Shown: in pieces, positions 17,742-26,270 of the stretch
Layout of the letters: each line of letters begins with the position of its first letter
Numbering within the stretch: position 1 is the stretch's first letter
Assembly: GCF_009362735.1 (NCBI RefSeq)
Contig: NZ_WHNP01000001.1
Location: 124,001-188,000 of the forward strand
Length of the DNA: 64,000 nucleotides
Reading direction: 5' to 3'
From: Paraburkholderia franconis
GTDB lineage: Bacteria > Pseudomonadota > Gammaproteobacteria > Burkholderiales > Burkholderiaceae
Translations under genes and position numbers: made by a program
The notes under the pieces: generated by a model
What the model saw: the letters and a program-made list of their open reading frames with translations, nothing else
What the model was told of the DNA's origin: nothing
Databases searched by the model: none

Positions 17742-18560
17742 TCAGACCTTGCCCGGCCCGACGCACAGCGCGAAGAGCTGCCGCTGGCTCGAAATGCCGA
17801 GCCGCCGGAACGCGCGCTTCTGATACGTGACGACGCTCGTCGCCTTGATGCCCATCGTGTCGCCGATTTCCTGCGCGGTGCGCCCTTCGAGCACGCCCGT
17901 CAGCACGTCGAGCTCGCGCTTCGACAGCTCGGGACAGAGGCCGCGTACGCGCGCCAGCATCAGGTGCGAGATCGCCATGTCGCGCTGCCCGCAGATCGCG
18001 TAGTGATGCTTCGCCGCGTGCGCGATCAGCGGCGCCATCGCTTCGATCAACGCGATCTCGCGCGCATGGTAATTGCCGAAGCGGCGGTCGCGATACAGGT
18101 TCACCGACAGCCAGATATCGGGTGTCGGCTGCACGAGCAGCGACACGCGGTCCGACACGTTCGGCTGCTGATAGCAGGCGGCCCGGTAGGCTTCGTTGAG
18201 AATGTCGTCGCTCGTCTGCTGATGCAGCACGAGCGTCGAGCCGGGCCTGTCGTTGCGCGCCGACGAGACGATCTTCTGGTTGCCGTCGAGCGCGTAGAAA
18301 TGGCGCGCGTAAGTATCGGCAACATCGCGCAGAAAGCGCCCGCCGCGATGATCGGCCACCGACACCGTGCGCGGCCGGTTGCCGAACTCGTACGCGAAGA
18401 TCGTGCACTGCGAAATCGCCGCGATATCGCCGAGCAGCTTCAGCACCTCGGCGGCAAGCGCATTCGAGTCGTCGCTGCCGATCGACGACACGAGCCCCGT
18501 CGCGCGGCTGAGATCCAGCTGCCCTTGCGAAACGGGACGGTCGAGGCGCCATGAACGCAT
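17742..18560 (-). CDS. LuxR-family transcriptional regulator
   Basis: The protein has 272 residues. The C-terminal 65 residues form the LuxR helix-turn-helix (LSKRELDVLTGVLEGRTAQEIGDTMGIKATSVVTYQKRAFRRLGISSQRQL). The N-terminal 190 residues are a GAF/autoinducer-like sensory region (CTIFAYEFGNRPRTVSVADHRGG) without the conserved acyl-homoserine lactone residues I would look for. It may be an orphan LuxR responding to another ligand. It is divergent from the SBP56-like gene at 18847. Confidence 0.85.
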   Translation of the reverse strand: MRSWRLDRPVSQGQLDLSRATGLVSSIGSDDSNALAAEVLKLLGDIAAISQCTIFAYEFGNRPRTVSVADHRGGRFLRDVADTYARHFYALDGNQKIVSSARNDRPGSTLVLHQQTSDDILNEAYRAACYQQPNVSDRVSLLVQPTPDIWLSVNLYRDRRFGNYHAREIALIEAMAPLIAHAAKHHYAICGQRDMAISHLMLARVRGLCPELSKRELDVLTGVLEGRTAQEIGDTMGIKATSVVTYQKRAFRRLGISSQRQLFALCVGPGKV

Positions 18561-18846
18561 GATCGATTGCTACTGGATGCGGCGAGAAAAGACGGAGTAA
18601 TCGCATTATTTTAATCTGCGCGGGGCGTACGCATGCGTGAACGCCGCAATCGCGTCCGATCCGCTGCAATCGCGGTCGTCGTGCTACCGACGCACGCACA
18701 TAAACCGTTCCGAAGGCGAATGAGCCTACGCTCTGCCTTTAAATTGCCTACAGTGAAAACCTCATACATGCGCGCCGCTTTCGTAGCCGGATAGCTGGCG
18801 CGCGTGCACCGCGTGCCGCATCGCAACATCCTTCGGAGACTGAGAT

Positions 18847-20241
18847 ATGGCGACCTGGAAACCCGATCCGACCTTCTATCCTTCCGCACGCCTGGCGGGC
18901 AGCGCGCCGAAGGAAACCGTCGCGTATGTGGCAAGCTTCGATCCGTCGCGCGAAACGCCCGACGAGCTCGCCGTCGTCGATGTCGATCCCGACTCGGCGG
19001 ACTACGGCCGCATCGTCAGCAGCGTGCCGATGCCGAACACGGGCGACGAGCTGCATCACTTCGGCTGGAACGCGTGCAGTTCGTGCCTGTGCCCGAACGC
19101 ACCGCATCCGCATACGGAGCGCCGCTATCTCGTCGTGCCTGGGCTGCGCTCGTCGCGCATCCACATCCTCGACACGAAGCCCGACAAGCGGAATCCGCAG
19201 ATCGTGCGCGTGCTCGAACCCGCCGAAGTCGCGGAAAAAGCGGGCTATACGCGGCCTCATACAGTGCACTGCGGGCCGGCCGGCATCTACGTGGTTGCGC
19301 TCGCGAACGCGCAGGGCGAAGCGCCCGGCGGCATCTTTCTGATGGACCACGAAACGTTCGACATTCGCGGTCAATGGGAAATCGATCGCGGCCCGCAGCG
19401 GCTCTCGTACGACGGCTGGTGGCATCTCGGCTACGACACCGTCGTGACGAGCGAATGGGGCCTGCCCGCGACCTTCGAAAACGGCCTCGTGCCGGAAGTG
19501 CTGCTCGGCGGCCAGTACGGGCATCGCCTGCACTTCTGGGACATGAATACGCGCAAGCACAAGCAGGTCGTCGACTTCGGCGCGGAGAACCAGTTGGTGT
19601 TCGAACTGCGCCCCGCGCACGATCCAACCAAGGCCTATGGCTTCGTCAATTCGGTAATCAGCCTGAAGGACCTGTCGGCGTCGATCTGGACGTGGTATCG
19701 CGACGGCGATCAATGGGCCGCGCGCAAGGTCATCGAGATACCCGCCGAACCCGCCGATGCTTCGCAGCTTCCGCCGCTGCTCAAAGGCTTCGGCGCGGTG
19801 CCGCCGCTCGTCACCGATATTGCGCTGTCGCTCGACGACCGCTTCCTGTACGTGTCGTGCTGGGGCACGGGCGACCTGAAGCAATACGACGTCTCCGATC
19901 CGATGAGGCCCGAACTGACGGGCACGGTGCGCATCGGCGGCATTGCCGCGCGCGCGACGCATCCGGGCGCGGACGGACGTCCGCTGAACGGCGGTCCGCA
20001 GATGGTCGAAGTGAGCCGCGACGGCAGCCGCGTGTACTTCACGAACTCGCTGTACGGCGCGATCGACGAGCAGTTCTACACGGAAGGCATCGACGGCTGG
20101 ATGGTGAGGCTGAATGCGGACAAGAATGGCGGACTCACGGTCGCGGACGACTTCTTCGTCGACTGGCCGAAGTCGCATCGTCCGCATCAGATACGGCTCG
20201 AAGGCGGCGATGCGTCGTCGGATTCGTATTGCTATCCGTGA
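18847..20241 (+). CDS. Selenium-binding protein SBP56 / methanethiol oxidase family
   Basis: The 464-residue protein is colinear with the SBP56 family: GDELHHFGWNACSSCLC carries the conserved Cys-Ser-Ser-Cys (Cys77 and Cys80), followed by YLVVPGLRSSRIHILDTKPD, RPHTVHCGP, WHLGYDTVVTSEWG and SLDDRFLYVSCWGTGDLKQYDVSDP. Bacterial members include the methanethiol oxidase MtoX, a copper enzyme that produces formaldehyde, sulfide and peroxide. There is no signal peptide, unlike the periplasmic MtoX. The membrane protein gene at 20270 follows after 28 bp and is probably co-transcribed. Confidence 0.9.
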   Translation: MATWKPDPTFYPSARLAGSAPKETVAYVASFDPSRETPDELAVVDVDPDSADYGRIVSSVPMPNTGDELHHFGWNACSSCLCPNAPHPHTERRYLVVPGLRSSRIHILDTKPDKRNPQIVRVLEPAEVAEKAGYTRPHTVHCGPAGIYVVALANAQGEAPGGIFLMDHETFDIRGQWEIDRGPQRLSYDGWWHLGYDTVVTSEWGLPATFENGLVPEVLLGGQYGHRLHFWDMNTRKHKQVVDFGAENQLVFELRPAHDPTKAYGFVNSVISLKDLSASIWTWYRDGDQWAARKVIEIPAEPADASQLPPLLKGFGAVPPLVTDIALSLDDRFLYVSCWGTGDLKQYDVSDPMRPELTGTVRIGGIAARATHPGADGRPLNGGPQMVEVSRDGSRVYFTNSLYGAIDEQFYTEGIDGWMVRLNADKNGGLTVADDFFVDWPKSHRPHQIRLEGGDASSDSYCYP

Positions 20242-20269
20242 GCGCAGGCGGCAGCGAAAGGCGGGCGCG

Positions 20270-20881
20270 ATGAACGGCGTATGGGCAACCGTGATCGGCA
20301 GCGGGATTTTCCATGGCGTGAATCCCGCGATGGGGTGGCTCTTCGCCGCCGCGCTCGGGCTTCAGCACGGCAGCCGCAAGGCGCTGCTGATGGCGTTGCC
20401 GCCACTCGCGCTCGGGCATGCGGCTTCCGTGATGTTCGTGACCACGTCGGCCGTCGCGCTCGGGTTCTTCACGCACACCGAACACTTGCGCATCTTCATG
20501 GGCGCGCTGCTGATCGCGTGGGCCGCGTATCACCATTTCTACGGACACCGGCAGCGCGTGCGCATCGGCATGACGGCGGGCTTCGTCGGGCTGGCGCTGT
20601 GGTCGGCGGCCATGGCGACGATGCACGGCGCGGGCCTGATGCTGCTGCCCGCGCTGTTGCCGTTATGCGGTGCAGGGATGCCTGTCGGCAGCTCGCTCGA
20701 ATCGGTCGGCCAGGTCACGGCCGTGCACACCGTCGTCACGCTCGCGACGGCGGGCGCGATTGCGCTCGCGGCCTATCAGTACCTGGGGCTCGGCATGCTG
20801 CGGCGTGGCTGGATCAATTTCGACTGGCTCTGGTGCGGCGCGCTGACCGTCACGGGCGCGCTGCTGATCATCACCGGCTAG
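20270..20881 (+). CDS. Polytopic membrane protein in an operon with SBP56-like gene
   Basis: The protein has 203 residues and about six hydrophobic spans. Conserved-looking polar motifs lie at helix ends: GIFHGVNPAMGW, PPLALGHAAS and MATMHGAGLMLLP. The histidines at membrane borders suggest metal transport or binding, but this is inference. The gap to the SBP56 gene is 28 bp. No confident family assignment. Confidence 0.7.
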   Translation: MNGVWATVIGSGIFHGVNPAMGWLFAAALGLQHGSRKALLMALPPLALGHAASVMFVTTSAVALGFFTHTEHLRIFMGALLIAWAAYHHFYGHRQRVRIGMTAGFVGLALWSAAMATMHGAGLMLLPALLPLCGAGMPVGSSLESVGQVTAVHTVVTLATAGAIALAAYQYLGLGMLRRGWINFDWLWCGALTVTGALLIITG

Positions 20882-20903
20882 CCGTTCCGCACTGCGCGCC
20901 CAC

Positions 20904-21067
20904 GTCCCGAAAAGCCTCACCTTTAGCGACAGTGCCGTGCGGATTGCAGCGCAACTCACCATCGCGCGGCTCCCGAATAGCCTCACCACAAGCGCATTCG
21001 TGAGCGCATCGGCATCGAGCAGGCTCACCGTTGCGGCAATTGTCAGAGGCTCCCGTATTTCCTCACC
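20904..21067 (-). repeat. Three dispersed origin-type iterons
   Basis: Three 18-bp copies, all on the minus strand, start at 20904, 20970 and 21050. Read on that strand they are GGTGAG-GCTTTT-CGGGAC, GGTGAG-GCTATT-CGGGAG and GGTGAG-GAAATA-CGGGAG. They fill the convergent gap between the membrane protein and MazG-like genes, 66 and 80 bp apart. Confidence 0.75.
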
Positions 21068-21113
21068 TCAAGCGGCTTTGCCCCTTTTCTTCGCGGAAGA
21101 CGTCGAGCGGAAG

Positions 21114-21479
21114 CTAGTCGTACTCGGAGTACTTGCGCGAATCGCCACGCACCTTGTGCGCTGGATACTTCGCGCGATTCAGCTCGATCTTCTCCAGCAC
21201 GGCCGCATACAGATCGACATCGAGACGATCGGCGAGCATCACGAGGTACGCGAGCACATCGGCCATCTCGTGACGGATCGAGGTGAGCTTGTCGTCAGCG
21301 AGTTCGCTCCTTTCGCCCGACTCCAGCCATTGAAACGGCTCCAGCAATTCACTCGCTTCGACGCTCAACGCCGTCGCCAGATTCTTCGGCGAATGAAAGC
21401 GCGACCAGTCGCGCTCGCCGACGAACTGACGCAACAGATCGCGCACCGCGACGAGATCGCTGCTGCGTTCCTTCTCCAT
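21114..21479 (-). CDS. MazG-like nucleotide pyrophosphohydrolase
   Basis: The protein has 121 residues. The MazG/dCTPase pattern is clear: NLATALSVEASELLEPFQW (ExxE metal site) and SIRHEMADVLAYLVMLADRLDVDL (ExxD). These enzymes hydrolyse (d)NTPs to the monophosphate; the DCTPP1-like subgroup clears non-canonical pyrimidine nucleotides. It is 33 bp after the acylase gene in the same direction and may be co-transcribed with it. Confidence 0.85.
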   Translation of the reverse strand: MEKERSSDLVAVRDLLRQFVGERDWSRFHSPKNLATALSVEASELLEPFQWLESGERSELADDKLTSIRHEMADVLAYLVMLADRLDVDLYAAVLEKIELNRAKYPAHKVRGDSRKYSEYD

Positions 21480-21512
21480 ACGGTCACTCCACGAAAAGCA
21501 TCAATATAGCGA

Positions 21513-24119
21513 TCATTGTCCGGCACGGCCGAGCGTCAGCCGATGCACGGGCGGCCCCGGCAGAAACGATGTCTTCGCGCCGCGCACCCACGCCTCGTGA
21601 CCCGCGAGGAAGTAGGGCGACAGCGGATTGCCCGACTGTCCGCCCGGCATCTCGAAGATGCCGGTCTGCTCGCGCCCCGGCGACACGATCATCCGCTCCG
21701 ATGCACCGAATTTCGGGGTCTGCACGCGCGGCATGTTGATGTCGCCGGGCAGCGGATCATGCGGCGCGCCGAGCCAGCCGCGCACCCACGGCAGCCACGC
21801 GGGCACGATACGCGCGAACGGGTGCTCGATCGCGGCGCGGTTGCGTTCGCCCCAGCGCGCATCGTCGATCGCGACATCCGCGGGCAACTGCGCGATCGCA
21901 TGATCGATCCGGTCGAGCATGAACGTGCGCCAGTCGATAAAACCATCGGGCACCCATGCGTGATGCTCGGCGAGCGTCTCCATCACGGCTTCGTAGCGCG
22001 AACTCGCGACGCGCAATCCGAGCGGCGCATTGCCGCCGCCACCGCCCGGCATCGCCCCTGCGAGATCGGCGTCGAGCCTGCCGAACCATGCGTCGTACAG
22101 CGAAAAGAAGAAGCCACGCGTGAGCCGGTAGCCGACGGCATCGGCATCCGCGCGGCCATTCCACGCGAGCAGTTGCTGCCGGAACGCGAGACGCTGCGGA
22201 TGGCCCGCGAGCGCGCTGGCGTCGAGCGCTTCGAGCGCGACGCGCCGCCACACGTCGATCCATTGCGCGCGGTCGTCGGTCTGGATCGACAGCATCGCGC
22301 GCTCGTCGGGACTCGGCGCCGCGAGCAGATCGTCGCGTATCTGCGACGCGCGCGCGCCCAGGTCCGCGCCCGCATCGCCGATCAGCGCCGCTTCGCCCGA
22401 CATCAGCACGCGATTGTTCGCCGTCCACAAGCGGCCGAGCGGCGGATCGATCCGCTTCGGATACGACGCGGGCGGCAGATAATGCTGCCAGCCGTTGTAC
22501 GTCGCCGAATCGTATGGCGTGTCGCTGTCGGGACCGCTTTGCGCGTCGCTCGCGTCGCGTTGCGGCAGCGGACCCGCGAGCGTCCAGCCGATGTTGCCGC
22601 GCGAGTCGGCAACCATGATGTTTTGTGTCGGGATGCCGCTCGTTTGCGCGACGTGCAACGCTTCGTCGATCGTCTTTGCGTCTTCGAGCCGTTGCAGATT
22701 CAGGTTCACGGCCTCCCGGTCATGCGCGACCCAGCGCAGCGCATACGCGCGTGCGCCGACGTCGACCTGCGGCCCCCAGCGCGTCTCGATCACGGGCAAG
22801 TCGACGCTCGCGCCGCCCTTCACGCGGATGATCTCGTGATGGACGTCCGCACGCGCCCATGCGCCATCGGGCGCGCGGTACTGCAGCGGGTCGGCGGGAT
22901 TGCGATGCAGCTCGATCAGATCGATGTAGCGCCCGTAGCTGTTCGTGAAGCCCCACGCGATCTTGCCGCTGCTGCCCGCGATCACGAGCGGCGTGCCCGG
23001 CAGGCTCACGCCCGTCAGCGCATGCATCGGCTGGCCGTCCTCCGCGGGCCACGTCAGCGACACGCGATACCAGATGTTCGGCAGCGACAGTCCGAGATGC
23101 ATGTCGCTCGCAAGGATCGCACCGCCATGCGCGCTGTGCGCGCCGTCGACGACCCAGCCGTTGCTGCCCACAGCCGACTCGTTCGCGCCCGCGTCGTCGC
23201 GCCCGTCGTCGCGCCCGTCGGTCGTGTCTCTCGTGTCTCTCGTGTCTCTCGTGTCTCTCGTGTCTCTCGTGTCTCTCGTGTCTCTCGTGTCTCTCGTGTC
23301 TCTCGTGTCTCTCGTGTCTCTGGCGGCGCTCACGGGCTTCGTCGCGGATAGCCAGTCCGGGCGCGTCGCGGGAATACGCGTGGGCTCGACGGGCGGCGTC
23401 GACGCGCTATCGAGCGGCGCGTCCCAATGGCTCGCAGAGGGCAGCAGGAACGCGTACAGATCGGAGGGCACTCGCTCGCGCAACACGGCGCGCGCGAGAA
23501 TGCGCCGCGTCTCGAACGATTGCAGATCGAAGTACATCGCGTAGACGACCAGCAGCGAATCTTCGGGCCGCCACGCTTCGGGCTGCGTGCGCAGCATCCA
23601 GTACTCGAACGGCCGCGACGACAGCGCGGCGAGCCCGGCATTGACGCCCGCCGTATAGCGCTCGACGATGTGCCGCTGGTCGGCGGGCAGCGCCTCGACG
23701 ATCGCGTGCGCGCGGGCCCGAAAACGATGCACGCGGTTGCGCCTGTCGAGATCGAGCGCATCCGGGCCGATCAGCGCGGACAGCTCGCCCGCCGCGACGC
23801 GCCTGAGCAGGTCCATCTGAAAGAAGCGGTCCTGCGCGTGCAGGAAGCCGGTTGCATACGCGACATCGGCGCGCGACACGCCGTGTATCGTCGGCACGCC
23901 GAGCGCGTCGCGCTCGACCGTCACATTCGCCGACAGCAACGGCGCGCGCTGCGTTCCATCCAGTTGCGCGAGACTGCCGCGCAGCAGCAGCCAGCCGCCG
24001 AGCAGCGCCGCGCACAGCAGCGCGACGACGAGGCCCGCCAGCGCGAGCGCGGCGACCCCGACGGTCCGACCGATTGATTTTCCCGAGAACTGGCTTGTGA
24101 CGGCGCGGCGACGGCTCAT
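21513..24119 (-). CDS. Penicillin acylase family N-terminal-nucleophile hydrolase
   Basis: The protein has 868 residues. An N-terminal membrane anchor or signal (residues 20-48) leads into the alpha-subunit motifs VERDALGVPTIHG, ATGFLHAQDRFFQMDLLRR and GELSALIG. The spacer holds an RDT tandem repeat, then VGSNGW with the nucleophile Ser at about residue 319, where autocatalytic cleavage makes it the N-terminus of the beta subunit. ASDMHLGLSLPNIWYRVSL and GKIAWGFTNSYGRYIDLIE follow. Such enzymes hydrolyse acyl-amides, including beta-lactams or acyl-homoserine lactones; the true substrate is unknown. Confidence 0.85.
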   Translation of the reverse strand: MSRRRAVTSQFSGKSIGRTVGVAALALAGLVVALLCAALLGGWLLLRGSLAQLDGTQRAPLLSANVTVERDALGVPTIHGVSRADVAYATGFLHAQDRFFQMDLLRRVAAGELSALIGPDALDLDRRNRVHRFRARAHAIVEALPADQRHIVERYTAGVNAGLAALSSRPFEYWMLRTQPEAWRPEDSLLVVYAMYFDLQSFETRRILARAVLRERVPSDLYAFLLPSASHWDAPLDSASTPPVEPTRIPATRPDWLSATKPVSAARDTRDTRDTRDTRDTRDTRDTRDTRDTRDTRDTTDGRDDGRDDAGANESAVGSNGWVVDGAHSAHGGAILASDMHLGLSLPNIWYRVSLTWPAEDGQPMHALTGVSLPGTPLVIAGSSGKIAWGFTNSYGRYIDLIELHRNPADPLQYRAPDGAWARADVHHEIIRVKGGASVDLPVIETRWGPQVDVGARAYALRWVAHDREAVNLNLQRLEDAKTIDEALHVAQTSGIPTQNIMVADSRGNIGWTLAGPLPQRDASDAQSGPDSDTPYDSATYNGWQHYLPPASYPKRIDPPLGRLWTANNRVLMSGEAALIGDAGADLGARASQIRDDLLAAPSPDERAMLSIQTDDRAQWIDVWRRVALEALDASALAGHPQRLAFRQQLLAWNGRADADAVGYRLTRGFFFSLYDAWFGRLDADLAGAMPGGGGGNAPLGLRVASSRYEAVMETLAEHHAWVPDGFIDWRTFMLDRIDHAIAQLPADVAIDDARWGERNRAAIEHPFARIVPAWLPWVRGWLGAPHDPLPGDINMPRVQTPKFGASERMIVSPGREQTGIFEMPGGQSGNPLSPYFLAGHEAWVRGAKTSFLPGPPVHRLTLGRAGQ
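23224..23322. repeat. Eleven tandem 9-bp units coding for Arg-Asp-Thr
   Basis: GTGTCTCTC repeats with period 9 from 23224 to 23322; the last unit ends in G. On the coding (minus) strand each unit reads AGA GAC ACG, giving a perfect RDT run in the acylase, about 30 residues upstream of the nucleophile Ser. The repeat keeps frame in multiples of three residues. AGA is a rare codon in such GC-rich genomes. Confidence 0.95.
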
Positions 24120-24227
24120 TGCTGGCTGATCGTTTGGAATTCGCTGGGTTCAGGAATCGAGGCGTCCGGGCATTGTGCACGAAGCCGTTTGCACTTTCCC
24201 ATACGGCCATGACGAAAGCGCGCGCTC

Positions 24228-24263
24228 TCCAGCATGCTGGATTTTTGATCCAGTATGCTGGAT
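24228..24263. promoter_or_regulatory. Two palindromes overlapping the XRE gene start (likely operator)
   Basis: TCCAGCATGCTGGA (24228-24241, perfect) and ATCCAGTATGCTGGAT (24248-24263, one central mismatch) share the core CCAG-N4-CTGG and are 20 bp apart centre to centre, about two helical turns. The XRE protein probably binds both and represses itself and possibly the divergent acylase gene. Confidence 0.65.
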
Positions 24264-24266
24264 AGC

Positions 24267-24857
24267 ATGGATATCAACACTCTGATTGCGCGTCGAGTGC
24301 GTGAACTGCGCGATGCGCACGGCCTGTCGCTCGAAGCGCTCGCGGAAGCAAGCGGCGTGAGCCGCTCGAACATATCGCTGATCGAGCGCGCACAGAGCAG
24401 CCCGACGGCCGCCGTGCTCGACAAGCTCACGACCGCGCTCGGCGTCACGCTGGCGTCGCTTTTCGAGGCCCGCGTGACGCCCGCCGAGCCGCCGTCGCCG
24501 CTCGCGCGCGCGGCCACGCAGACCGTGTGGACCGATCCCGCATCCGGCTACACGCGCCGCACGCTGTCGCCGGCCCTGCCTTCGCCGATCCAGTTAGTGG
24601 AGGTTCACTTCCCCGCCGGCCAGCGCGTCGCCTACGAGACGGGCGCGCGCGACACCGAGATTCACCAGCAGATCTGGCTGATCGAAGGCGCGATGGAGAT
24701 CGCGGCCGGCGACGAGCACTGGCGGCTCGAAGCGGGCGACTGCGTGGCGATGCGCCTCGATTGCCCGACCGTGTTCCGCAATCCGACGCGCAAGCCGGCG
24801 CGCTATCTTGTGGCGCTGTCGATGGCGCCTCGTCCACCTGTGAGGAGAAGTGCATGA
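24267..24857 (+). CDS. XRE-cupin transcriptional regulator
   Basis: The protein has 196 residues. The N-terminal Cro/C1 helix-turn-helix is VRELRDAHGLSLEALAEASGVSRSNISLIERAQSSPTAAVL; the C-terminal cupin is TEIHQQIWLIEGAMEIAAG...LEAGDCVAMRLDCPT. ATG 24255 lies inside the second operator palindrome, so ATG 24267 is preferred. The stop overlaps the GNAT gene (ATGA), so the two are translationally coupled. Cupin regulators of this type sense small metabolites. Confidence 0.85.
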   Translation: MDINTLIARRVRELRDAHGLSLEALAEASGVSRSNISLIERAQSSPTAAVLDKLTTALGVTLASLFEARVTPAEPPSPLARAATQTVWTDPASGYTRRTLSPALPSPIQLVEVHFPAGQRVAYETGARDTEIHQQIWLIEGAMEIAAGDEHWRLEAGDCVAMRLDCPTVFRNPTRKPARYLVALSMAPRPPVRRSA

Positions 24858-25378
24858 CGCAAGCAATCCGCGTGCGGCGCGTGGCCGCGCATGAGGCGGC
24901 GCAATGCATCGACGATCTGGCCGATGTGCTGATCGATTGCGTCGACGGCGGCGCATCCGTCAGCTTCATGCAGCCTTTGACGCGCGAGCGGGCCGTCGCG
25001 TTCTGGCAAATGATCGCAGGCGATGTCGAGCGCGGCGAGCGCGCGCTGCTCATCGCAGAGGACAGCGACGGACGCATCGTCGGCACGGTGCAACTGGTGC
25101 TCGCGCAGCCGGACAACCAGCCGCATCGCGCCGACGTCGCGAAGATGCTCGTGCACCGCGCGCGCCGGCGCGGCGTCGCGCAGCAGCTGATGGCGGCCGC
25201 CGACGCCGTGGCCCGCGACGAAAGCAAGACCGTGCTCGTGCTCGACACGGTGACGGGCGGCGACGCCGAGCGCCTGTATGCGCGCGCGGGCTGGCAGCGG
25301 GTCGGCGAGGTGCCGAAATACGCGTTGATGCCGGATGGATCTTTCTGCGGAACGACCTTTTATTACAAGCACCTTTAG
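24854..25378 (+). CDS. GNAT-family N-acetyltransferase
   Basis: The protein has 174 residues. The acetyl-CoA-binding motif A is visible as VAKMLVHRARRRGVAQQLMAAA, with motif B in LYARAGWQRVGEVPKYALMPDG, ending FYYKHL. The ATG at 24854 overlaps the stop of the XRE gene and has GAGGAG upstream. The GNAT with XRE-cupin pairing is common; the acceptor is unknown. Confidence 0.85.
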   Translation: MTQAIRVRRVAAHEAAQCIDDLADVLIDCVDGGASVSFMQPLTRERAVAFWQMIAGDVERGERALLIAEDSDGRIVGTVQLVLAQPDNQPHRADVAKMLVHRARRRGVAQQLMAAADAVARDESKTVLVLDTVTGGDAERLYARAGWQRVGEVPKYALMPDGSFCGTTFYYKHL

Positions 25379-25500
25379 CGCGACGCGGCCGCAGCGGGAA
25401 GTCGATCTTCGACAAACGTTTGCGAATTTGCGAGCACAGCCCTTAATCTTTTCCGCCGCGCGCCGTTATCGCGAGAGCATTCCCACTACTCGCAGGCGAC

Positions 25501-25965
25501 ATGGCCAAGACGATTCCGTTTCCCGGCGGCAACCAGGCGGCGCGCGCGCGGCAGGCGAAGGCATTGCTGCTGCCGATCCCGCGCGGCATGGCCGCCGAGC
25601 TGATCCTGCCCGTCCACATCGCGCTCGACGCGCTGCGGCGCGGCGCGGGCAGCATGAGCGCCGCGCAGACACTCACGCAGACGATGCTGCTCACCGGCTT
25701 TCTGTGTGATCTCGGCTACGGCGCGATGACGTACGACCAGCTGCGAACCGCCGATCAGGCGATGGCGGCCACGTTCGACCACGGCCGCGCGACGGACGAA
25801 TGGCGTCTCGACGAAGCGCACATCGAGCTGCTCGCGCACATCGTCAGCACTTACGACGCGCAATTGCAGCGCGCACCGCTCAGCGCGCTCACGGATGCGA
25901 GCGCCCGCCTCGACCGCATCATCGCGAACGGCGGCGCCGAGCCGACGCTGCGCAAGCAGGCCTGA
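25501..25965 (+). CDS. Hypothetical protein
   Basis: The protein has 154 residues, alpha-helical in appearance, without signal peptide or membrane span. The N-terminus is basic (MAKTIPFPGGNQAARARQAK), then RGMAAELILPVHIALDALRRG and GFLCDLGYGAMTYDQLRTADQAM. It resembles hypothetical proteins conserved in Burkholderiales, but I cannot assign a family. Codon use is normal. A dispersed iteron begins 17 bp after the stop. Confidence 0.6.
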   Translation: MAKTIPFPGGNQAARARQAKALLLPIPRGMAAELILPVHIALDALRRGAGSMSAAQTLTQTMLLTGFLCDLGYGAMTYDQLRTADQAMAATFDHGRATDEWRLDEAHIELLAHIVSTYDAQLQRAPLSALTDASARLDRIIANGGAEPTLRKQA

Positions 25966-25981
25966 CGACGACGGCTCCCTG

Positions 25982-25999
25982 CTCCCGAACCTTCTCACC
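25982..25999 (-). repeat. Dispersed origin-type iteron
   Basis: The minus strand reads GGTGAG-AAGGTT-CGGGAG. It is intergenic, after the hypothetical gene that ends at 25965. Confidence 0.7.
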
Positions 26000-26104
26000 G
26001 TTGGGGTCGGAGCGCATCGACAGCGGCAAGCGCACATTGCCTGTATCCTCTGCTGTTACCGACGCGCCGCGCGAGTGGCCGCACCATCACTGCAACCGTC
26101 TTGT

Positions 26105-26270
26105 ATGGAACGGGAGCAAGCGCTAAAGAAGCCAACTCCCGTCGACCGCGGAAAAACTGCATGAGACAGGAGGAAACGCTAAAGCGCCAACTCCCGTCGA
26201 CCGCAGAGAAACTGCATGGGAAGGGAGTGAGTGCTAAAGCGCCAACTCCCATCGACAGTGGAGAGGCTTC
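26105..26270 (+). repeat. Triplicated 55-56 bp leader before the ankyrin gene
   Basis: Units 26105-26160, 26161-26215 and 26216-26270 share GCTAAAG, CCAACTCCC and a GGAG box. Each unit begins with ATG, and the ATG of the ankyrin gene at 26271 is where a fourth unit would start. Unit 1 opens a 19-codon frame and unit 2 a 37-codon frame; their stops overlap the next ATG or the ankyrin ATG (ATGA). This looks like repeated duplication of a start region, giving possible coupled mini-ORFs. Confidence 0.8.

Noticed and set aside
23224..23322. CRISPR-like or mobile repeat
   Set aside because: The repeat is a 9-bp in-frame tandem without spacers and lies within the acylase coding region.
21516..23351. 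Long plus-strand ORF (611 codons)
   Set aside because: It is antisense to the penicillin-acylase-family gene, whose minus frame has all family motifs. The plus product is Arg-rich low-complexity, a GC-skew artefact.
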